Shown here: positions 4,343-8,149 of the stretch, piece after piece
Layout: each line of letters starts with the position of its first letter
Position numbering within the stretch: position 1 is the stretch's first letter
From: Bacteroidota bacterium
GTDB lineage: Bacteria; Bacteroidota; Bacteroidia; B-17B0; Aurantibacillaceae
Reading direction: 5' to 3'
DNA: 8,149 nucleotides
Assembly: GCA_025360565.1 (NCBI GenBank)
Contig: JANYBY010000088.1
Span: 1 to 8,149, forward strand
Position numbers and translations under genes: made by a program
The notes under the pieces: model-generated
Told to the model about the DNA's origin: nothing
Databases searched by the model: none
What the model saw: only the letters and a program-made list of their open reading frames with translations

Positions 4343-6664
4343 TTAAATTTTTATCCCAATCACAAGTACATCGTCAATTTGCGAAACATTTTTTCGCCAT
4401 TCTTCAAAGGTATTTAAAAGCGATTGATGTTGTTCCTCCATGCTCTTTCCCTTTAAGGCAATTAGCGTTTCCTTAAAACGTGTATGCATAAATTTTTTTC
4501 CGCCGGGTTTAAAATTTGCCACCCCTTCGCCGCCAAATTGGTCAACATAACCGTCGGTAAAAAGATAAATACAATCGTTCTTTTTTAGGCTAAACAAATT
4601 GTTGGTAAAAGGTTTTGCAACGGTTTCGGTCGAGGCCGTAATGGGTTGCTTGTCGGCTTTAAACTCAATTACCTCCCCGTTCCTAACTAAATACATGGGA
4701 TTGTTTGCCCCGGCGTATTCCAATATCATCCCCTGCATATCAATACAACAAAGGGCCACATCCATTCCATCGCGCAGGGCAGTTTCGTTATTATTTTTAT
4801 TGAGGCTCTTTTTAAGTTCAGAGTTTACGTAGTCAAGCGCGCTTGATGCCGTGTTTAAATTTAAATTACTTAAGGTTTGGTTTAAAAGTGTATTGCCGAT
4901 AATACTCATAAATGCTCCCGGTACGCCATGCCCTGTGCAATCAACGGCCGCCACCACTAAAACGTTAGAGCCTGCTTTGTATTCGTGTCCTTCCGAAACT
5001 TTTACATTCGCCTTTACCTCATAGTTTGTGAACCAATAAAAATCACCGCTAACAACATCGCGGGGTTTAAATAAAATAAAAGATTGTGGCGCATATGCGG
5101 TTAACTTTTCTTTTTCAATAAAAATAGACTGCTGTATGCGTTTGGCGTATTCAATGCTATCTTGTATACCTTTATTTTTCTCGTCAATTATTTTACGTTG
5201 CCCGGTTATTTCTTTTTCCAAACGTAAACGTTCGCTAATATCCCTGGCATAAATTACAATGGCCGGGCGGCCTGCGAACGGCGCTACTTTGGCTGAACAC
5301 TCAACCGGCACCAGTTTTTTTGATTTTGTTATAAAGGGAATGTCTTTGTAAATAAGTCCTCCTTTTTCCCAAACATCGGCCACAATACTCGAACTTTTTT
5401 CAAGGTATTCTTTTGGGTGTAGGTCAAATAAAGATATTTTCTCAAGTTCTTCTTTCGAGTATTCAAGCATTATTGCCGCGCTTGGATTGCTTTGATGAAT
5501 GGTGCCGTCAACAATATCAATTACAAGCATGGCATCGTTGGCCTGGTTAATAATGCTTTCATAATTGCTTAGTTCCTTTTTTAGATCGGCTATAATGCCT
5601 GCCGCATCGGTGGATTCAGGTTTTGTATCAACTGCTTTTTTTTCTGGAACAATTGATTCAATCTCTGTTTTTGAAGTGCTGTGTAGGGCATCCAGCCCTT
5701 CAAGTATTGGAAAGATCATTGTTGGATTTAAGAACTCCCCTATTTTATCTGGCCGTGAAACATAACGAACGATGCCGGTTTTGTCAACTAAAAATGAGGC
5801 GGGCAAAGGAATTCCTTCTTCGTATTTTTCAGAAAAATCGTTATCATATTCTTTTAACTGAACGCCGTAAAGCATGGCTGTTTTTTGGCCTTCATCGGCA
5901 AGCACTTTAAAATCCAGGCCAAGTTTTTCAACCATTTCGCGGTTAACCCCCACCGGATCCGGGCCAATGGCCATTACCAGAACATTCTTCGATTTAAATT
6001 TTTCGTTGTTCTTTTCGTAAGTACGAAGCATCATGTGGCAACCCGGGCACCAATCGCCACGCACAAAAATTAATAATAAATGACGCTTATTTTTAAAATC
6101 AGAAAGTTTAACGTTATTACCGTTTTGATCGGGCAACTCAAACTCGTGCGCGGCTTTGCCAATTTGAACGCGGTAGCCGCCTTGTGTAGCGGCAAGTAAT
6201 TGTTTTTTATCTTTTAAAATACCCCAGCCTAAAATTGCCGAAAAAATAATGATTGGTGCTGGAAAAACGTAAGCCTGCCAACCGTTAGGAAGAAGAATAT
6301 TACCAAGTGTGTAAACCGTTAGTGAAAGCAAAAACATTAGCGGCTCAAACCAGGAATGCCCTGTATACGAAAAAACAGAAAACAGAACGATACGGAAAAT
6401 AGAACCAAAAGCTGCCATGAGCAGAGCTGCAGTAAAAACCGGAAAGTGATTTAAAGGCATGTCAAGCGAGATGCCTGTTAATGCCGCCGAAATAAAAACA
6501 GTTACAAATTGATAGGCGCTTGTGTATTTAGAGACCTCTTTTATGGCCGCGAAATAGGCCACCACAAAAAGTATGGCAGATAGAGCATAACCCAAAACAA
6601 TACCAACTATGCCAGCTATAATAAGGGCAACTGCAATTGTTGTGCTAAGGTGTATCTTTTTCAA
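4343..6664 (-). CDS. Membrane thioredoxin/peroxiredoxin-PAS-SpoIIE phosphatase fusion
   Basis: A 773-residue membrane signalling protein. Residues 8-150 contain five or six hydrophobic helices (about 8-41, 50-66, 74-101, 106-125 and 132-150). Residues 168-320 are an AhpC/TSA-redoxin-like thioredoxin fold: FELPDQNG (175-182), IFVRGDWCPGCHMML with C206 and C209, and LPASFLVDKTG (287-297) with the expected cis-proline region. A linker (about 328-360) leads to a PAS domain (about 365-480) ending in ARDISERLRLEKE, then a signalling coiled coil (476-515). Residues 520-773 are a SpoIIE/PP2C phosphatase with metal-site aspartates D541 (SGDFYW), D575 (DCTGHGVPGAFMS), D704 (FTDGYVD) and D764/D765. No membrane segment follows residue 150, so all output domains share one side, presumably the cytoplasm. 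The start is TTG: an in-frame stop lies eight codons upstream and no ATG lies between. The domain calls are strong; a redox-sensing role is inference. Confidence 0.88.
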   Translation of the reverse strand: MKKIHLSTTIAVALIIAGIVGIVLGYALSAILFVVAYFAAIKEVSKYTSAYQFVTVFISAALTGISLDMPLNHFPVFTAALLMAAFGSIFRIVLFSVFSYTGHSWFEPLMFLLSLTVYTLGNILLPNGWQAYVFPAPIIIFSAILGWGILKDKKQLLAATQGGYRVQIGKAAHEFELPDQNGNNVKLSDFKNKRHLLLIFVRGDWCPGCHMMLRTYEKNNEKFKSKNVLVMAIGPDPVGVNREMVEKLGLDFKVLADEGQKTAMLYGVQLKEYDNDFSEKYEEGIPLPASFLVDKTGIVRYVSRPDKIGEFLNPTMIFPILEGLDALHSTSKTEIESIVPEKKAVDTKPESTDAAGIIADLKKELSNYESIINQANDAMLVIDIVDGTIHQSNPSAAIMLEYSKEELEKISLFDLHPKEYLEKSSSIVADVWEKGGLIYKDIPFITKSKKLVPVECSAKVAPFAGRPAIVIYARDISERLRLEKEITGQRKIIDEKNKGIQDSIEYAKRIQQSIFIEKEKLTAYAPQSFILFKPRDVVSGDFYWFTNYEVKANVKVSEGHEYKAGSNVLVVAAVDCTGHGVPGAFMSIIGNTLLNQTLSNLNLNTASSALDYVNSELKKSLNKNNNETALRDGMDVALCCIDMQGMILEYAGANNPMYLVRNGEVIEFKADKQPITASTETVAKPFTNNLFSLKKNDCIYLFTDGYVDQFGGEGVANFKPGGKKFMHTRFKETLIALKGKSMEEQHQSLLNTFEEWRKNVSQIDDVLVIGIKI

Positions 6665-6683
6665 GTCGGTAAGAATTGTATAT

Positions 6684-6691
6684 CAAATATA
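6684..6691 (-). promoter_or_regulatory. -7 promoter box for the phosphatase fusion gene
   Basis: TATATTTG on the minus strand is a perfect match to the Bacteroidota TAnnTTTG box and lies 19 bases upstream of the TTG start codon, leaving a short leader. A TTG at 6716-6718 (minus strand) could act as the -33 element, but its 24-base spacing is longer than usual. The box supports independent transcription of this gene rather than read-through from rplQ. Confidence 0.55.
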
Positions 6692-6801
6692 ATAAATACT
6701 TTAATTGATTGCCTTCAACCAGGTACTCTCTTTAACTTAAGTAACGTTTTTCAGGTGCATGGTGTGGGCGATTAAGCCCGCAGGCATTCAGGTGATCCAA
6801 T

Positions 6802-6829
6802 AAAAAAACCGCTTCTTTTCGGAAGCGGT
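6802..6829 (-). terminator. Rho-independent terminator of the rpoA-rplQ operon
   Basis: A perfect 8-bp GC-rich stem (6808-6815 with 6822-6829) with a 6-base loop is followed on the minus strand by a run of T (the A run at 6802-6808 on the + strand). It begins 23 bases past the rplQ stop codon. The other side also carries a T-rich stretch (6831-6841), so it may work in both directions, although no + strand gene ends nearby. Confidence 0.88.
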
Positions 6830-6852
6830 CTTTTATTTTTTCAATATTTACA

Positions 6853-7335
6853 TTATTCAGCTTTAGCCGAATCGTCTTTACTCGCTGCAGTATCTGTTGT
6901 TTTAGCTGTTTTTGTACGTCCGCGACGGGTTGTTTTCTTAGCAGCTGTATCGGTAGATTTTTTGTTGCTATACAACTCATTAAAATCAACCAATTCGATC
7001 ATTGCCATTTCAGCGGCATCACCTTGTCTGTTACCGGTTTTAATAATGCGGGTGTAACCGCCTTTTCTATCACCAATTTTTACGGCAATGTCTTTGAACA
7101 ATTCGCTAACGGCTTCCTTATTTTTTAAATAAGCAAAAACCGTACGGCGGCTGTGTGTGCTGTCGGCTTTACTTTTAGTAATAAGTGGTTCAACGTAAGT
7201 ACGCAAAGCTTTTGCTTTTGCAAGGGTGGTAAAAATACGCTTGTTCTCGATCAATGCGCAGGCTAAGTTCATTAGCAAGGCGTGACGGTGAGCGGTTTTT
7301 CTGCCTAAATTATTTATTTTATCTCCGTGTCTCAT
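6853..7335 (-). CDS. rplQ: 50S ribosomal protein L17
   Basis: Structural protein of the large ribosomal subunit. It starts with the family signature MRHGDKINNLGRKTAHRHAL (1-20). The conserved core then runs to about residue 119, including SRRTVFAYL (62-70), the RKGGYTRIIKTGNRQGDAAEMAMIELV region (90-116) and FNELY. The last ~40 residues are a low-complexity basic tail rich in K, T, R and A (KKTTRRGRTKTAKTT, 133-147) with an acidic end. The E. coli protein is about 127 residues. The tail is therefore an extension, of a sort common in Bacteroidota L17, and is likely disordered and RNA-contacting. The gene lies downstream of rpoA across an 81-base gap, the normal order of the bacterial alpha operon, and is the last gene before the terminator. 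The ATG start is fixed by the conserved N-terminus. Confidence 0.96.
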   Translation of the reverse strand: MRHGDKINNLGRKTAHRHALLMNLACALIENKRIFTTLAKAKALRTYVEPLITKSKADSTHSRRTVFAYLKNKEAVSELFKDIAVKIGDRKGGYTRIIKTGNRQGDAAEMAMIELVDFNELYSNKKSTDTAAKKTTRRGRTKTAKTTDTAASKDDSAKAE

Positions 7336-7416
7336 TTCTATTAATTTTTGAATTTTTGAATTTTAGAGTTGTTGAATTAATTCTAAAATTCTACAATTCT
7401 TCAATTCAACAATTAT
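7336..7416 (-). repeat. Interleaved inverted repeats between rpoA and rplQ
   Basis: The 81-base spacer is built from GAATT/AATTC units and holds two perfect 10-bp inverted repeats that interleave. Stem A is 7358-7367 with 7382-7391 and can extend inward through a G-T wobble and two A-T pairs. Stem B is 7369-7378 with 7403-7412. Because the order is A1-B1-A2-B2, the mRNA could form either stem or, in principle, an H-type pseudoknot. The tandem TTTTTGAA copies (7345-7352 and 7353-7360) show that part of the pattern comes from simple repetition. No T tract follows, so it is not a standard terminator. Confidence 0.65.
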
Positions 7417-8149
7417 TTAGTCTTTATCTAATTTATATTTTACAACATTCATTCCAAACTGTAAACCTTTAGCTTGAACAAGGTCTTCTAATTCGGTTAA
7501 TGATTTTTTACCAAAGTTTCTGAATTTTAAAAGATCGTTCTTGTTAAATGAAACAAGTTCGCCTAAAGTCTCAACATCGGCCGCTTTTAAGCAATTTAAA
7601 GCGCGAACGGATAGATCCATGTCAACTAACTTGGTTTTTAATAACTGACGCATGTGAAGGCTTGTTTCGTCAAATTCTTCTTCGTTACGTTTTTCTTCTG
7701 TATCCAAAGTAATTTTCTCGTCAGAGAATAACATAAAGTGGAAGATCAAGATCTTAGCAGCTTCTTTTAACGCTTCTTTTGGATGAATAGATCCATCTGT
7801 AATAATATCCATGATCAAACGCTCGTAATCGGTTTTTTGTTCCACACGATAGTTCTCAATGGTATATTTTACATTTTTTATAGGCGTGTAAATTGAATCA
7901 ATAAAAATAGTTCCGTTTGGTGCGCTGTTTGATTTATTTTCTTCTGAAGGAACGTAACCACGTCCGCGTTCAACCGTTAATTCCATTTTTAAACGAACAG
8001 AAGGGTCGCAATTAAAAATAACCAGATCCGGATTTAAAATCTGGAACCCATTCACATATTTTCCAATATCGCCGGCAGTAAATTTATCGCTTCCTGCAAA
8101 ATGAACAGTTACTTTTTCGTTATCGTGATTATCTAATTGCTTTTTGAAA
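7417..8149 (-). CDS. rpoA: RNA polymerase alpha subunit (partial, N-terminus outside window)
   Basis: Scaffold subunit of RNA polymerase. The reading frame runs without a stop to the right edge, so 243 codons plus one base are present. Compared with about 329 residues in E. coli, roughly the first 85-90 residues are missing. The GTG at 8053-8055 is internal: the frame before it encodes conserved alpha-NTD sequence (KVTVHFAGSDKFTAGDIGKY). The dimerisation/assembly domain includes ELTVERGRGYVPSEENK and the insert domain SIYTPIKNVKYTIENYRVEQKTDYERL. The C-terminal domain binds DNA and activators and shows VRALNCLK and NFGKKSLTEL, matching E. coli R265/N268 and G296-K298-S299. A linker with an acidic EEKRNEEEFDE stretch joins the two domains. 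The gene precedes rplQ as in the standard alpha operon. Nothing looks damaged. Confidence 0.96.
   Translation of the reverse strand, partial: FKKQLDNHDNEKVTVHFAGSDKFTAGDIGKYVNGFQILNPDLVIFNCDPSVRLKMELTVERGRGYVPSEENKSNSAPNGTIFIDSIYTPIKNVKYTIENYRVEQKTDYERLIMDIITDGSIHPKEALKEAAKILIFHFMLFSDEKITLDTEEKRNEEEFDETSLHMRQLLKTKLVDMDLSVRALNCLKAADVETLGELVSFNKNDLLKFRNFGKKSLTELEDLVQAKGLQFGMNVVKYKLDKD

Noticed and set aside
6766..6779. Small GGGC/GCCC hairpin between rplQ and the phosphatase gene.
   Set aside because: A 4-bp stem with no T tract. The strong terminator at 6802-6829 already explains the operon end.
6732..6989. 85-codon minus-strand open frame running past the rplQ stop.
   Set aside because: It overlaps the rplQ tail in another frame and runs through the operon terminator hairpin, so it is very unlikely to be expressed.
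8053..8055. GTG as the start of an rpoA-like gene.
   Set aside because: The frame upstream stays open to the window edge and encodes conserved alpha-subunit sequence, so this codon is internal.
1..8149. Search for CRISPR arrays, tRNA or rRNA genes, transposases and phage genes.
   Set aside because: No spaced identical repeats, cloverleaf pattern, rRNA-like tract or transposase/integrase motif was seen on either strand.

Overview
The window most likely comes from a member of the Bacteroidota (Bacteroidetes). The evidence is a secreted protein with a type IX secretion C-terminal sorting domain, promoter-like boxes of the Bacteroidota TAnnTTTG type just ahead of two genes, an AT-rich genome with little Shine-Dalgarno signal, a STAS-like DUF7793-type protein, and an L17 ribosomal protein with a long basic tail. 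I cannot place it below phylum or class level.

Layout. Positions 1-325 hold no gene. They contain a terminator for a + strand gene outside the window and a GC-richer, strongly self-complementary element at about 100-237. Next comes a minus-strand pair, RNase HI (525-1007) followed by a small VF530-family protein (326-553), with a 29-base overlap. Divergent from these is a tight + strand operon: a small STAS-like protein (1108-1506), a soluble HisKA_2-type histidine kinase (1510-2304) and a PhoB/OmpR-type response regulator (2305-2997). A + strand gene for a T9SS-exported surface or secreted protein follows (3112-4305). Convergent to it is a large minus-strand gene (4343-6664) for a membrane protein that joins a thioredoxin/peroxiredoxin-like domain with a CPGC motif to a PAS domain and a SpoIIE-type PP2C phosphatase. 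The window ends with the minus-strand end of the alpha ribosomal cluster, rpoA (partial, running off the right edge) then rplQ, closed by a clear intrinsic terminator.

How the genes fit together. The middle of the window is mostly signalling. The three-gene operon looks like a complete cytoplasmic phosphorelay whose kinase has no sensor domain of its own, so the STAS-like protein is the obvious candidate input or scaffold. The phosphatase fusion looks like a redox- or peroxide-responsive regulator, because a thiol-disulfide domain and a PAS domain sit upstream of a serine/threonine phosphatase on one polypeptide. SpoIIE phosphatases usually act on STAS-domain proteins, so a link between the two signalling units is possible but is only inference. 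The rpoA-rplQ and rnhA parts are housekeeping.

The most unusual items are the membrane-thioredoxin-PAS-SpoIIE fusion, the structured intergenic element at 100-237, and the pair of interleaved perfect inverted repeats between rpoA and rplQ.
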